A stretch of 64,000 nt of DNA from Pseudonocardia oceani (GCF_019263585.2 NZ_JADQDF010000001.1:496001-560000); one strand, 5' to 3'. Shown: positions 16,806 to 25,207, counted from the first letter of the stretch. The notes: generated by a model from the sequence alone, not told the origin. Translations and numbers: made by a program.

Positions 16806-16913
16806 GTCCGCGTGGGTGCCGCGACCTGCCAACCGCTGTTCGCGCCGCAACAGGGGTACCAATAGCGGCGATTAGCAAAATCGATGTGAGGCTGTGATAG
16901 CTGGATGAGATGC

Positions 16914-16937
16914 TAGCATCGCCATATGGCGATGCTA
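16914..16937. promoter_or_regulatory. Perfect 24-bp palindrome with leaderless start (SmtB/CmtR-type operator candidate)
   Basis: Each 12-bp arm reads TAGCATCGCCAT, and the two arms are exact reverse complements. TAGCAT (16914-16919) fits a -10 box, and an ATG follows six bases later at 16926. The core CATCG-N-N6-N-CGATG is shared with sites before cmtR (28890), the methyltransferase pair (28995) and, less exactly, lspA (17948). A soft-metal ArsR/SmtB repressor is the likely binder (inference). Confidence 0.6.
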
Positions 16938-17069
16938 ATAGATCGGGCGGCCCGTGCTGACAACTTTCGGTGTCGCTCCCTGGTCACGCATGCAGATGCC
17001 CGCGCCGCGTCATCGCAGCGGTCGCCCGGCCCGCGGCGACCCGCCGCTGACGCGGCCTGCAGGTCATGA
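16926..17069 (+). other. 47-codon reading frame starting in the palindrome, possible truncated regulator
   Basis: ATG 16926 lies six bases after TAGCAT, the same layout as the cmtR start at 28898. The predicted N-terminus MAMLIDRAARADNF would suit an ArsR-type protein, but the frame closes after 47 residues and has no helix-turn-helix. Either it is a short leader ORF or the stump of a lost repressor once located before cadD. The 150 bp after it contain only a 16-bp tandem repeat. Low confidence. Confidence 0.3.
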
Positions 17070-17070
17070 C

Positions 17071-17102
17071 GTAGCTCCCCGGGGTCGTAGCTCCCCGGGG
17101 TC
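17071..17102. repeat. Tandem repeat, 2 x 16 bp
   Basis: The unit GTAGCTCCCCGGGGTC occurs twice without a gap (17071-17086, 17087-17102). Each unit contains the palindrome CCCCGGGG. It lies in the leader region of cadD, and may be a small hairpin-forming or slippage repeat. No function is assigned. Confidence 0.8.
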
Positions 17103-17219
17103 GCGTTTCGCAGAAGCGGCGTGCCCGAACTACGACACACCGTCCATCACGTCGCCCGCTCACCCGGCGGTCCCCCCTCGCCGGCCGAGCGATGCCAGGC
17201 GATCACTTAGAAGGCAGCC

Positions 17220-17831
17220 ATGGAACCCCTCACCTGGACCCTGCAGGCCATCGGCCTGTTCATGGTCACCAACATCGACGACGTCATCGTGCTGTCGCTG
17301 TTCTACGCCCGAGGCGCCGGCGTCCCGGGGACCACGGCCAGGATCCTCGGCGGTCAGTACCTCGGTTTCGGCGCAATCCTGGCCGCCGCGGTGCTCGTCG
17401 CGCTCGGCGCGCGCAGTTTCCTGCCCGAGGAGCTCATCCCCTACTTCGGCCTTATCCCCCTGGTCCTCGGCCTGCTCGCGGCCTGGCGGGCTTGGCGCTC
17501 CTGGCGCGACGATGACGACGATGACGACGAGGGCAAGCTCAGCGACAAGGCGCTCAGCGTGCCCGCCATCGCCGCGATCACCTTCGCCAACGGTGGGGAC
17601 AACATCGGCGTCTACGTGCCGGTCTTCGCCACCGTCGGCACCGTCGGCATCATCGCTTACTCGATCGTGTTCCTCGCCCTGGTCGCCGTGCTGGTCGCCG
17701 CGGCGCGCTTCGTCGCCACCCGCAAGCCGATCGCGGAGGTGCTGGAGCGCTGGGAGCAGGTGCTGTTCCCGATCGTGCTGATCGGTCTAGGCATCGTCAT
17801 CCTGGTCGAGGGCGGCGCCTTCGGCCTGTAG
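17220..17831 (+). CDS. cadD: CadD-family cadmium resistance transporter
   Basis: The 203-residue membrane protein has about six helices and the family signatures TNIDDVIVLSLFYARG near residue 17 and ITFANGGDNIGVYVPVFA near residue 120. A seven-residue Asp run lies in the central loop (SWRDDDDDDDEGKLSD), a likely cation-attracting patch. CadD proteins (LysE superfamily) export cadmium. ATG 17220 has GAAGG nearby upstream. The palindrome at 16914-16937 probably regulates it. Confidence 0.88.
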   Translation: MEPLTWTLQAIGLFMVTNIDDVIVLSLFYARGAGVPGTTARILGGQYLGFGAILAAAVLVALGARSFLPEELIPYFGLIPLVLGLLAAWRAWRSWRDDDDDDDEGKLSDKALSVPAIAAITFANGGDNIGVYVPVFATVGTVGIIAYSIVFLALVAVLVAAARFVATRKPIAEVLERWEQVLFPIVLIGLGIVILVEGGAFGL

Positions 17832-17944
17832 GTGCCGGCGTGGCCGCGGCTGCGGTCTGTTGAGGCGGCGCATCCGCGTACTGCTGGCGGCACTGCCTCT
17901 CTGCGGCGAGACGGAGCCGATGCGCTGTCATCGGCTCAGCCGTT

Positions 17945-17965
17945 TATCATCGCCCTATGCCGATT
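17945..17965 (+). promoter_or_regulatory. -10 box plus imperfect CmtR-type dyad before lspA
   Basis: TATCAT (17945-17950) is followed six bases later by ATG 17957. CATCGC (17948-17953) and CCGATT (17960-17965) form a degenerate version of the CATCGn-N6-nCGATG core seen at 16917-16934, 28890-28907 and 28995-29012. The layout is the same as the others, but the right arm is imperfect. Confidence 0.45.
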
Positions 17966-18025
17966 GCTGACGCTGGGGTGAGGTCGGGCTGGGGCCTGAG
18001 CGACCGGGCGGGGTCGTGGCGGTGA
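17957..18025 (+). CDS. 22-codon leader ORF overlapping lspA start
   Basis: Starting at ATG 17957, six bases after a -10 box, this frame encodes MPIADAGVRSGWGLSDRAGS and two more residues, and stops at 18025, just past the lspA GTG at 18016. Such an overlap would couple lspA translation to the leader. The methyltransferase unit at 29048 has an equivalent 16-codon frame. It could instead be the fossil 5' end of a repressor gene. Expression is inferred only. Confidence 0.35.
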   Translation: MPIADAGVRSGWGLSDRAGSWR

Positions 18026-18549
18026 GTGCCTGGACGAGGTGGCGTTCGGTCGTCACGGCCGGGGTCACGGCGGCGGCCGCTGTCCTGGTCGATGTGGTGA
18101 CCAAGCGGCTGGCCGACACCCAACTGCCCGGCGCGCCGGTGGACCTCGGGATCGGGCGGCTGCAGCTCAGCTACAACACCGGGGTGGCGTTCAGCTTGGG
18201 CGACGGGCTGCCGACCTGGGCCGTGCTCGCGCTGGCCGGGGTGGTCACTGGTGGTGTGCTGGTCGCGATCGTCGCCGGCTGGCTGCGCCCACCGGTGCCA
18301 GCGGGGCTCGTCCTGGGCGGTGCGGTGGCCAACATCGTGGACCGGGCCGGGGACGGCGCGGTCACCGACTTCCTGTGGCTGGGCTGGTTCCCGACGTTCA
18401 ACCTGGCCGACACCGCGATCACCCTCGGGGTGCTCGCCCTGCTGTGGACATCGTGGCGCACCGATCCCGGCCCTTCCCGCGAGCAAGGCGCCGCCCCGGA
18501 GCAGGCACCGGCGGACCTCGGCCGCTCCGCCTCGGACGGCGCGTCGTGA
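18016..18549 (+). CDS. lspA: Prolipoprotein signal peptidase II
   Basis: The 177-residue protein has four transmembrane helices and both catalytic Asp motifs of LspA: GGAVANIVDRAGDGAVTDFL and FNLADTAITLG. Conserved YNTGVAFSLGDG is also present. LspA cuts the signal peptide from lipid-modified prolipoproteins. LspA homologues are known in lead-resistance operons (PbrC), so its place after cadD is meaningful. It heads a run of lipoprotein and thiol-redox genes up to 23471. The 180 bp to the next gene contain a possible 61-codon frame (GTG 18546) with no recognisable features. Confidence 0.93.
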   Translation: MAVSAWTRWRSVVTAGVTAAAAVLVDVVTKRLADTQLPGAPVDLGIGRLQLSYNTGVAFSLGDGLPTWAVLALAGVVTGGVLVAIVAGWLRPPVPAGLVLGGAVANIVDRAGDGAVTDFLWLGWFPTFNLADTAITLGVLALLWTSWRTDPGPSREQGAAPEQAPADLGRSASDGAS

Positions 18550-18727
18550 CCGCCGTCCTGCCGCCCGCGCGCTGGATCCGGCCTCTGGCACCGTCCGTGT
18601 CGGCCGCGGCCCCTCGGGGGGTGCTGTCCGGCGCCGGCGCTGCGCTGCTGAGGTGGCGACGTGGAGGTTGGTGGGTGACGTCAAGTGATGGGCGCAGCGG
18701 GCGAGCGCTGCGTGAACAGGACATCGC

Positions 18728-19449
18728 GTGAGCCGTCCGCATGATCGCGCCTCCACGCGGCGGTCGTGGCGTGGCGCGGCTGGACTGAGGGTGCTGGCCG
18801 TGGCGGCCGCGATGCTGCTGCTGGCCGGGTGCTCCTACGCCTCCCCGAGCGGGGACGCACCGAGTCAGGCGCGGGAGTTCACTTTCGTCGCCCCGGGCGG
18901 GCAGACCCGCATTTTCTACGATCTTCCCGCCCAGCGCGGCGCGGTGACGGGCCTGTCCGGGGAAAGCCTGCTCGAGCCGAGCGCCACCATCGGCCTGGAG
19001 GACTTCCCCGGGCAGGTGGTGGTGCTGAACATCTGGGGTGCCTGGTGCGGCCCGTGCCGGGAGGAGATGCCTGGGCTGCAGCAGATCCACGAACAGATGC
19101 AGCCCAGTGGGGTGACCCTGCTCGGGATCGACATCCGCGATGACGCCGACGCCGCACGGGACTTCATGCGCGATCGCGGCATCACCTACCCGTCGATCTT
19201 CGACAATCCGGGCCGGTCGCTGACCGCGCTGCGGGGGGGTTCCCGCGCAACACCGTGCCGTCGACGATCGTGCTGGACCGGCAACACCGGGTCGCCGCGG
19301 TGTTCCTGACCGCGGTGCGAGTCAGTGAGCTGCTACCGGTGGTGCAGCGGATCGCCGCCGAGCCGGACGCACCGGTCGCCGGTGGAGCGCCGAGCACCTC
19401 GTCGGGGAGTACCCCGGGCGCGGGCACACCGGCGGAGGGTACGGGATGA
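18728..19449 (+). pseudogene. TlpA-like thioredoxin lipoprotein with a G7 frameshift
   Basis: Lipobox LLLAGCSY near residue 34, then thioredoxin fold with NIWGAWCGPCREEMPGLQQ. The close homologue at 40449-41129 reads LLALNGFPRSTVPSTIVLD; here a run of seven Gs at about 19234-19240 shifts the frame so the protein would end 60 bp later. The correct C-terminus (NTVPSTIVLDRQHRVAAVF) continues in the next frame to 19449. One fewer G restores the gene. This may be phase variation by slippage, a true mutation, or a sequencing error. The product would be a membrane-anchored thiol reductase acting with CcdA. Confidence 0.8.
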
Positions 19450-20234
19450 GCATCACCGAGCTGGCGATATCGGGGCCTCTGCTGGTGGCGGTCGCCTTGG
19501 CGCTGGCCGCGGGGGTGCTGTCGTTCGCCTCGCCCTGCGCGTTGCCCCTGGTCCCGGGCTATGTCGCCTACCTGGCCGGGCTGGTCGGCGCCGACGAGTC
19601 CAGCCCCGACGCCGCGGGCGCGGGCGCGACGGCGACCCGCACCGCGGGGCGGTGGCGGGTGGCCGGCGCGGCGATGCTGTTCGTGGCCGGGTTCACCGTC
19701 GTGTTCGCCGGCGGGGTGCTGCTGGTGCTGGGCCTGTCGGACTGGCTGATCGGCAACGAGCTGCTGCTGCAGCGCATCGGCGGGGTGGTGACCATCGCGA
19801 TGGGGCTGGTGTTCCTCGGGTTCATCCCCACCCTGCAGCGCGATGTGCGGATCCACCGCCGCCCGCGGGCCGGGCTGGCTGGCGCGCCGCTGCTGGGCGC
19901 GGTGTACGGGTTGGGCTGGACCCCGTGCCTGGGTCCCACCCTGACCGGGGTGATCGCCCTGGCCACCGGCACCCAGGTCGGCCCGACCACGCTGCGCGGC
20001 CTGGTGCTGGTGCTGGCCTACTGCGCCGGGCTCGGGGTCCCGTTCGTGCTGATCGCGCTCGGCACTGGGTGGGCGGTGCGCACCACCGGCTGGATGCGCC
20101 GCCACATCCGCGCCTTACAGATCACCGGCGGGGTGATGCTGCTGCTGTTGGGCGGGCTGCTGGTCACCGGGGCGTGGGGGGCGTTCATCGCCTGGATGCG
20201 TGGCCCCATCGGCGGCTACACCCTGCCGCTGTGA
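19446..20234 (+). CDS. ccdA: CcdA-type cytochrome c biogenesis/thiol-reductant transporter
   Basis: The 262-residue protein has six to seven helices with the redox Cys in SFASPCALPLVPGYVAYL (about residue 30) and YGLGWTPCLGPTLTG (about residue 160). It passes electrons from cytoplasmic thioredoxin to TlpA-like proteins outside. ATG 19446 overlaps the stop of the upstream TlpA gene, and its own stop overlaps lnt (TGATG). It is the only intact member of three near-identical copies; the others are at 41126 and 57669. Confidence 0.92.
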   Translation: MSITELAISGPLLVAVALALAAGVLSFASPCALPLVPGYVAYLAGLVGADESSPDAAGAGATATRTAGRWRVAGAAMLFVAGFTVVFAGGVLLVLGLSDWLIGNELLLQRIGGVVTIAMGLVFLGFIPTLQRDVRIHRRPRAGLAGAPLLGAVYGLGWTPCLGPTLTGVIALATGTQVGPTTLRGLVLVLAYCAGLGVPFVLIALGTGWAVRTTGWMRRHIRALQITGGVMLLLLGGLLVTGAWGAFIAWMRGPIGGYTLPL

Positions 20235-21907
20235 TGCCCGAATCCTGGGTGGCGGCCCTCCCCGCAGCGGTCGGTACCGGGCCCATCCTTCCATCGACGA
20301 CAGCCCGCGGAGTCGAACGACCGCCGGCGCGGCAGCGCGGTGCACGGTATGGGCTGTGGTGGCCGTGCGCCGCCGCGGCCGCGGCGGGCGGGCTGTTGTA
20401 TCTGAGCTTCCCGCCGCGGCCGCTGTGGTGGCTCGCCCCGCTGGGGTTCGCTGTGCTCGGGGTGGTGCTGGCCGGGCGCCGTGCCCGAGCCGGGCTCGGC
20501 TACGGCCTGCTCGCCGGGCTGGGACTGTTCGTGCCACTGCTGTCCTGGACCGGCGCCTACGTCGGGCCGCTGCCGTGGCTGGTGCTCGCGGTGCTGCAGG
20601 CCGGGTTCGTCGCCGCCGCCGGCGCCGGGATCGCCGCGGTGTCGCGGCTGCCCGGCTGGCCGCTGTGGGCGGCCGGGGTGTGGGTGGCCGGGGAGGCGGC
20701 CCGCTCCCGAGTCCCGTTCGGCGGGTTCCCGTGGGGGCGGGTCGCGTTCGGGCAGCCCGACGGGGTGTTCGCGCCGCTGGCCGCGCTCGGCGGGGCGGCG
20801 CTGATCGGGTTCGCCGTCGCGCTCGCCGGGTTCGGGCTCGCCACGCTGGTGCTGCCCCTCGCTGCCCGGCCGCGCCGGCCAGCAAGGAGGACCCTGCGGG
20901 CGGCGGTGTGGCTGCTGGTGGCGGTCGTGGCGGGTCTGGCCGCGTCTCCCCTCGTCGACGCCGCCCGACCCGGCGATCGGCTGTTCACGGTGGCGGTGGT
21001 GCAGGGCAACGTGCCCCGCCTCGGCCTGGACTTCAACGCCCAGCGCGCCGCCGTGCTCGGCAACCACGTGCGGCGCACCGAGCAGCTCGCCGCGGATGTG
21101 GCCGCGGGCCGGGTGGCGCGGCCGGAGCTGGTGATCTGGCCGGAGAACTCCGCGGACATCGACCCGCTGCGCAACCCCGACGCCGGCGCGGCGATCGACC
21201 GCGCGGTCGCCGCGATCGGCGTGCCGGTGCTGATCGGCGCGGTGGAGTCCCCGCCGGTCGGGGGGCTGCGCAACACCGCGATCCGCTGGGAACCCGGTGT
21301 CGGCCCGACCGGCACCTACGTCAAGCGCCGCATCCAGCCCTTCGGGGAGTACATCCCGATGCGCTCGGTGGTGCGGCTGTTCAGCGACAAGGTCGACCGG
21401 GTGCAGCGCGACTTCACCCCCGGCACCGAGGCGACGGTGCTGCAGATGGGACCGGCCGCGGTCGGGATCGCCACGTGCTACGAGGTGGTCTTCGACGACA
21501 CCGTCACCGACACCGTTCGCGGCGGCGCGCAACTGCTGGCCGTGCCGGCCAACAACGCCACCTTCGGACGCACCGAGATGACCTACCAGCAGCTGGCCCA
21601 GTCCCGGATCCGGGCGATCGAGCATGGCCGCACCGTGCTGGTCGCCGCGACCAGCGGGGTCAGCGCCATCATCACCCCCGACGGCACCGTGCAGCAGCAG
21701 ACCGGGCAATTCACCCCCGACGCGCTCGTCGCGCAGGTCCCGCTGCGATCCACCATCACACCGGCCACCGGGCTGGGCGGGGTCGTCGAAGCGGTCCTGG
21801 CCGCGATCGGCGCCGTCGCCGTTGTCGTCGCTGCCGTTCTCGCCGTCGCCGCCCGTGCCAGGATCCGCCGTGATCGGGGCGGGCGTGGTCGGGGTCGGTG
21901 GGCGTGA
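20234..21907 (+). CDS. lnt: Apolipoprotein N-acyltransferase
   Basis: The 557-residue enzyme has about six N-terminal helices and a nitrilase-fold domain with the triad E304 (VIWPENS), K364 (YVKRRIQPFGEY) and C415 (IATCYEVVF). It adds the third acyl chain to lipoproteins in the membrane. It sits between ccdA and tlpA and overlaps both genes by one to four bases, in the same run as lspA and a lipoprotein gene, so the cluster carries its own lipoprotein maturation set. Confidence 0.93.
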   Translation: MPESWVAALPAAVGTGPILPSTTARGVERPPARQRGARYGLWWPCAAAAAAGGLLYLSFPPRPLWWLAPLGFAVLGVVLAGRRARAGLGYGLLAGLGLFVPLLSWTGAYVGPLPWLVLAVLQAGFVAAAGAGIAAVSRLPGWPLWAAGVWVAGEAARSRVPFGGFPWGRVAFGQPDGVFAPLAALGGAALIGFAVALAGFGLATLVLPLAARPRRPARRTLRAAVWLLVAVVAGLAASPLVDAARPGDRLFTVAVVQGNVPRLGLDFNAQRAAVLGNHVRRTEQLAADVAAGRVARPELVIWPENSADIDPLRNPDAGAAIDRAVAAIGVPVLIGAVESPPVGGLRNTAIRWEPGVGPTGTYVKRRIQPFGEYIPMRSVVRLFSDKVDRVQRDFTPGTEATVLQMGPAAVGIATCYEVVFDDTVTDTVRGGAQLLAVPANNATFGRTEMTYQQLAQSRIRAIEHGRTVLVAATSGVSAIITPDGTVQQQTGQFTPDALVAQVPLRSTITPATGLGGVVEAVLAAIGAVAVVVAAVLAVAARARIRRDRGGRGRGRWA

Positions 21908-22587
21908 TGCGCTCGGAGCTGCGGTGGACGATCGTGGTGATGGTGCTGGCCGTGGCGGGGGTGATCGCCCTGTGGCCGCGGGCGGCGACCATGAGCGAGC
22001 CGGCGGCCGGAGCTCGACCGGTCCCGTCCGAGCAAATCACGGCAGACCCCGACACCAGAGGCCCCGACACTGGACGCCCCGACGACGCCGCTCTGGCCAC
22101 AGCCCGGGCGGCGGCAGAGCTGCCGCCCTGCCCGGCACCTGTGCCGGGCGGCCCGACCGCGCAGGGTCCGCTCGCCGAGATCGTGGTCGAGTGCCTGGGC
22201 GCACCGGGGACGGTGGCGCTGGGGCCAGCGCTCGCCGGGCGACCGGTGCTGCTCAACCTGTGGGCGTCGTGGTGCGGGCCGTGCCGCGAGGAGATTCCGG
22301 TGCTCAACACCTACGCCGCCAGTACCGGGGCGATCGCGGTGCTCGGGGTCAACGTCCGCGACCAGCCCGCCGCCGCGCTGGGTCTAGCCGCCGAACTCGC
22401 CATGGCCTACCCGTCGGTCACCGATCCGGACAACACGCTGCAGGCCGCGCTGGCCGGGCCGCCGGTACTGCCCAGCAACTGGGTCCTGCGCCCGGACGGC
22501 TCGGTGGTCCGGATCATCGACCCGCTGGTGTTCCGCAGCCCGGACCAGGTCGCCGCGGCCGTCCAGACGGCTCTGCAGCAGCAGTGA
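21907..22587 (+). CDS. TlpA/ResA-like membrane-anchored thioredoxin
   Basis: The 226-residue protein has one N-terminal anchor (TIVVMVLAVAGVIALWP), a Pro/Asp-rich linker with an extra Cys pair, and a thioredoxin domain with LWASWCGPCREEIPVLNTYA. ATG 21907 overlaps the lnt stop (TGATG); a GTG just before is less likely. It probably receives electrons from CcdA and reduces exported thiols. It is the intact relative of the broken gene at 3342-4047. Confidence 0.88.
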   Translation: MRSELRWTIVVMVLAVAGVIALWPRAATMSEPAAGARPVPSEQITADPDTRGPDTGRPDDAALATARAAAELPPCPAPVPGGPTAQGPLAEIVVECLGAPGTVALGPALAGRPVLLNLWASWCGPCREEIPVLNTYAASTGAIAVLGVNVRDQPAAALGLAAELAMAYPSVTDPDNTLQAALAGPPVLPSNWVLRPDGSVVRIIDPLVFRSPDQVAAAVQTALQQQ

Positions 22588-22613
22588 TCAACCGCAGGAG
22601 AGGACCGAGCGAG

Positions 22614-23471
22614 ATGAACACACCGCCCAAGGCGCTGCGGGGAACAGCCGCCCTCGCCATCGCGACAGTCGTGCTCACCGGATGCTCCTCCAGCACCCCG
22701 GACGCATCCACCGGCGGCCACACCGGTGCGACCGGGCTGCCGTATGAGCACGTGCACGGGCTCGGGGTGGACCCGGCCGACGGTGCGGCGTACGTGGCGA
22801 CCCACGACGGGCTGTTCCGCGCCGACGCCGGCGGGCTGCAGCGCGCCGACGACACCGGCCGCGACCTGATGGGTTTCACGATCACCGGACCGGGCACGTT
22901 CCTGTCCAGCGGGCACCCCGGACCGGGTGAGCAGGTCGCGAACCCGCTCGGGCTGGTGCAGAGCACCGACGCCGGTGCGAACTGGACGACGCTCGGCCTG
23001 GCCGGGGAGGTCGACTTCCACGCCCTGGAGGTCAGCGCCGGCACGGTGTTCGGCTACGACGCCACCCATCAGGTCCTGCGCGCCAGCGAGGACGGCGGCC
23101 GCAGCTGGCAGACCCGCGCCGCGCTGCAGGCGCTCGACATCGCCGCCGACCCGGCGAACCCGGCCGCGCTGCTGGCCACCGTGCAGGGCGGCGTGGCGGC
23201 CAGCGATGACGGCGGTCGCAGCTTCGCTGCGCCCACCGGGCCGCAGCTGGCCTACCTGTCCTGGGCGAGCGACGGCACCGTCTACGGCCTCGACCCGCAG
23301 GGGGCGGTGTTCGTCAGCGACGACGGCGCAGCCAGCTGGACGCCCGCCGGGGTCGTGCCCGGCGGACGCCCGCAGGCCCTGACCGCCACCGACGGCGCGC
23401 TGCTCGCCGCCACCGCGGGCGGGGTGTACCGCTCCGATGACGGCGGGGCCACCTTCGTGCCGATGACCTGA
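22614..23471 (+). CDS. Lipoprotein with BNR/sialidase-like repeats
   Basis: The 285-residue product has a lipobox VVLTGCSS (Cys about residue 23). After the linker YEHVHGLGVDPADGAAYVAT starts a beta-propeller with BNR-type Asp-box turns (STDAGANWTT, SEDGGRSWQT, SDDGGRSFAA, SDDGGATFVP). The fold resembles F510_1955-type exported proteins and photosystem assembly factor-like propellers. No catalytic sialidase residues can be claimed. It is the last gene of the lspA-tlpA-ccdA-lnt-tlpA run and an obvious substrate for LspA and Lnt. Confidence 0.82.
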   Translation: MNTPPKALRGTAALAIATVVLTGCSSSTPDASTGGHTGATGLPYEHVHGLGVDPADGAAYVATHDGLFRADAGGLQRADDTGRDLMGFTITGPGTFLSSGHPGPGEQVANPLGLVQSTDAGANWTTLGLAGEVDFHALEVSAGTVFGYDATHQVLRASEDGGRSWQTRAALQALDIAADPANPAALLATVQGGVAASDDGGRSFAAPTGPQLAYLSWASDGTVYGLDPQGAVFVSDDGAASWTPAGVVPGGRPQALTATDGALLAATAGGVYRSDDGGATFVPMT

Positions 23472-23573
23472 CCTCGGCGGACACACGCCCCGCTGCGCGG
23501 TCGCCACTGCCGGCCGAGATCATCGCTCGTGGACGTCTGGCCGCGCTCCAACCGCAGCGTCCCGGCAAGACCG

Positions 23574-24284
23574 TCAGCGTGGTGCCGCGGCGCGGGTCGT
23601 GCTGCCTCCGCTGCAACGGCGGGCCGCGCGGAAGGCGAGCACGAGGCGGGTAGCGCTGACCGCGACGGCGAGCGGGGCCGTCGGCCACGACAGGGCGGTG
23701 GGCGTGGCGACCGCGGTGTGGGCGAACGTGGTGAGCAGCAGCGCGTCCCCGACGACGCAGGCGGTGGCGGCGAAGGTGGCTGCGCGGGCGGCATGCGCGG
23801 GGTGGTGCGCGAGCCGGTGACCGAGCGGGCCGGTCAGAGTGATCGCGACAAGCGCGGCGGGCACCGCGACAGCGAGCACGGCCAGATACAGCGGGTGGGC
23901 GCCGAGAAATTCAGCGGGACGGGGCGGCCACAGCGGCGGGACGAGCGCGGCCAGCCAGACGATCCCGACGAGTGGGCCGGAGCCGACCAGGGCCGTACCG
24001 GTCCGGCGGGCCAGGTGTGCGGTGAGCTCGCCGTGGAAGGACGCGGCGACGGTGTCCGGGTCACCGAACTGGGCGACCGCGGCCCTGGCGGCATCGAGTG
24101 GGTCGGTACCGGTGGCGAGGTGCTGTTCGGCGGCGCTGTGCACCCCGTCATCAAGCTCCGCGACGATCCGTGCGCGCAGCCGCGCTGGGCCGCCCAGCGC
24201 GGCGCCGACCTGGTCCAGCCACGTCGCCAGGACCTGTCGAGCGGCCGGGCTCAGGACCGGGCCGGTCAGGCCGGCGTCGGCCAC
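23574..24284 (-). CDS. HAAS/permease-prefix-type membrane protein
   Basis: About 236 residues from GTG 24284. The N-terminal soluble part (ARQVLATWLDQVGAALGGPA and RARIVAELDDGVHSAAEQ) resembles the HAAS/permease prefix helical domain often encoded after PadR regulators. Four to five hydrophobic helices follow. An alternative upstream GTG (24332) would overlap padR more deeply. It is translated after padR with a 19-bp overlap and is likely the PadR-controlled partner. Function unknown. Confidence 0.7.
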   Translation of the reverse strand: MADAGLTGPVLSPAARQVLATWLDQVGAALGGPARLRARIVAELDDGVHSAAEQHLATGTDPLDAARAAVAQFGDPDTVAASFHGELTAHLARRTGTALVGSGPLVGIVWLAALVPPLWPPRPAEFLGAHPLYLAVLAVAVPAALVAITLTGPLGHRLAHHPAHAARAATFAATACVVGDALLLTTFAHTAVATPTALSWPTAPLAVAVSATRLVLAFRAARRCSGGSTTRAAAPR

Positions 24285-24604
24285 GGCCCGGCGTCGAGCA
24301 GCGCGGACACCGTCCGGGAGAACACGCGCCACCCGTCTCGCTGGTCGGCCAGCGCGGTGACCCCGGCCGGGGTGAGCTGATAACTGCGTCGGCGCCGGCC
24401 CGGCCCGTCCGACCAGGCGGAGCGGATCAGCCCGGCCCGCTCCAAGCGGTGCAGCGCCGGGTACACAGTGCCGGTCGGCAGGTCGAACGTGCCCCCGCTG
24501 CCGGCCCGCAACGCCTCGATCACGCCGTAGCCGTGCAACGGCCCCCGCTCGAGAGCGGCGAGCAACAGCCCGTCGAGGTGACCCTTCAACGCCTCCGCCC
24601 GCAT
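24266..24604 (-). CDS. PadR-family transcriptional regulator
   Basis: The 112-residue winged-helix protein begins with LKGHLDGLLLAALERGPLHG and has TGTVYPALHRLERAGLIRS as recognition helix and wing, followed by a short C-terminal helix typical of PadR subfamily 2. ATG 24604 lies directly beside an operator-like dyad at 24607-24619. A second copy is at 24672-24684 before the divergent DUF2306 gene. It likely represses both directions. Confidence 0.9.
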   Translation of the reverse strand: MRAEALKGHLDGLLLAALERGPLHGYGVIEALRAGSGGTFDLPTGTVYPALHRLERAGLIRSAWSDGPGRRRRSYQLTPAGVTALADQRDGWRVFSRTVSALLDAGPWPTPA

Positions 24605-24606
24605 AC

Positions 24607-24684
24607 GTAGCGACGCTACTCCTTTGCGGTGGCCGGTGACCAGACCGCGTGCGCCGGCACCGCCCGTAATAGTAGCGTCGCTAC
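24607..24684. promoter_or_regulatory. Paired PadR-type operator dyads in a divergent promoter
   Basis: GTAGCGACGCTAC (24607-24619) and its exact reverse complement GTAGCGTCGCTAC (24672-24684) lie 65 bp apart between padR and the DUF2306 gene. Each is a near-perfect dyad around one central base. The spacing is close to six helical turns, which would allow looping or joint repression. TATAG follows the second dyad and may be part of the rightward -10. Confidence 0.75.
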
Positions 24685-24718
24685 CTATAGGGTCGGAGCG
24701 GACCCGGAGGGGTCGGTC

Positions 24719-25207
24719 ATGGACATCGCTGTGCCGCTGGCCGTGACGATCGCGGTCCACGTGGGGTGCGGTGTGGTCGCGGTGGTGTGCGGGCCGGCAG
24801 CGATGCTGTCCCGCAAGGGCAGCCGCCGGCACCGCGGCTTCGGCCGGATCTACCTGGGCGCGCTGGTCGGGCTGGGCCTGACGGCGCCGGTCCTGGCCGC
24901 GGTCGATTGGGCGCATCGATGGCACCTGGCCGCGCTCGGCGGGCTCGCTCTCGGCGCGGCCGTCGTCGGTGCCGCCGCGCTGCGGTTGCTGCGCCCGATC
25001 CGGCTGGCGGTCCACATGACCGGGATGGGCAGCGCCTACGTCGTCATGCTGACCGCGTTCTACGTCGACAACGGGCCCCGGCTCCCGCTGTGGGACCAGC
25101 TGCCACCGGTCGCGTTCTGGGTTCTGCCGGCCGCAGTAGGGACACCGGTGCTGCTGGGCGCGCTGCACCGCCACCGCGCCGTGCGGCCGCCCGCTCGCCC
25201 GACCTGA
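24719..25207 (+). CDS. DUF2306-type membrane protein
   Basis: The 162-residue protein has four helices with SRKGSRRHRGFGRIYLGALV after the first helix and a histidine-bearing RLAVHMTGMGSAYVVML near the end, as in DUF2306 proteins of unknown function. ATG 24719 follows GGAGGGG. It is divergent from padR, so probably a PadR target. Confidence 0.75.
   Translation: MDIAVPLAVTIAVHVGCGVVAVVCGPAAMLSRKGSRRHRGFGRIYLGALVGLGLTAPVLAAVDWAHRWHLAALGGLALGAAVVGAAALRLLRPIRLAVHMTGMGSAYVVMLTAFYVDNGPRLPLWDQLPPVAFWVLPAAVGTPVLLGALHRHRAVRPPARPT

Noticed and set aside
17505..17535. GAC/GAT run in cadD as a microsatellite
   Set aside because: It encodes an in-frame Asp run in the central loop and the codons are mixed, so it is a protein feature, not a simple repeat.
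18546..18731. 61-codon frame overlapping the lspA stop
   Set aside because: The GTGA overlap is attractive, but the product is Arg/Trp/Ala rich with no recognisable feature, so it was not listed as a gene.
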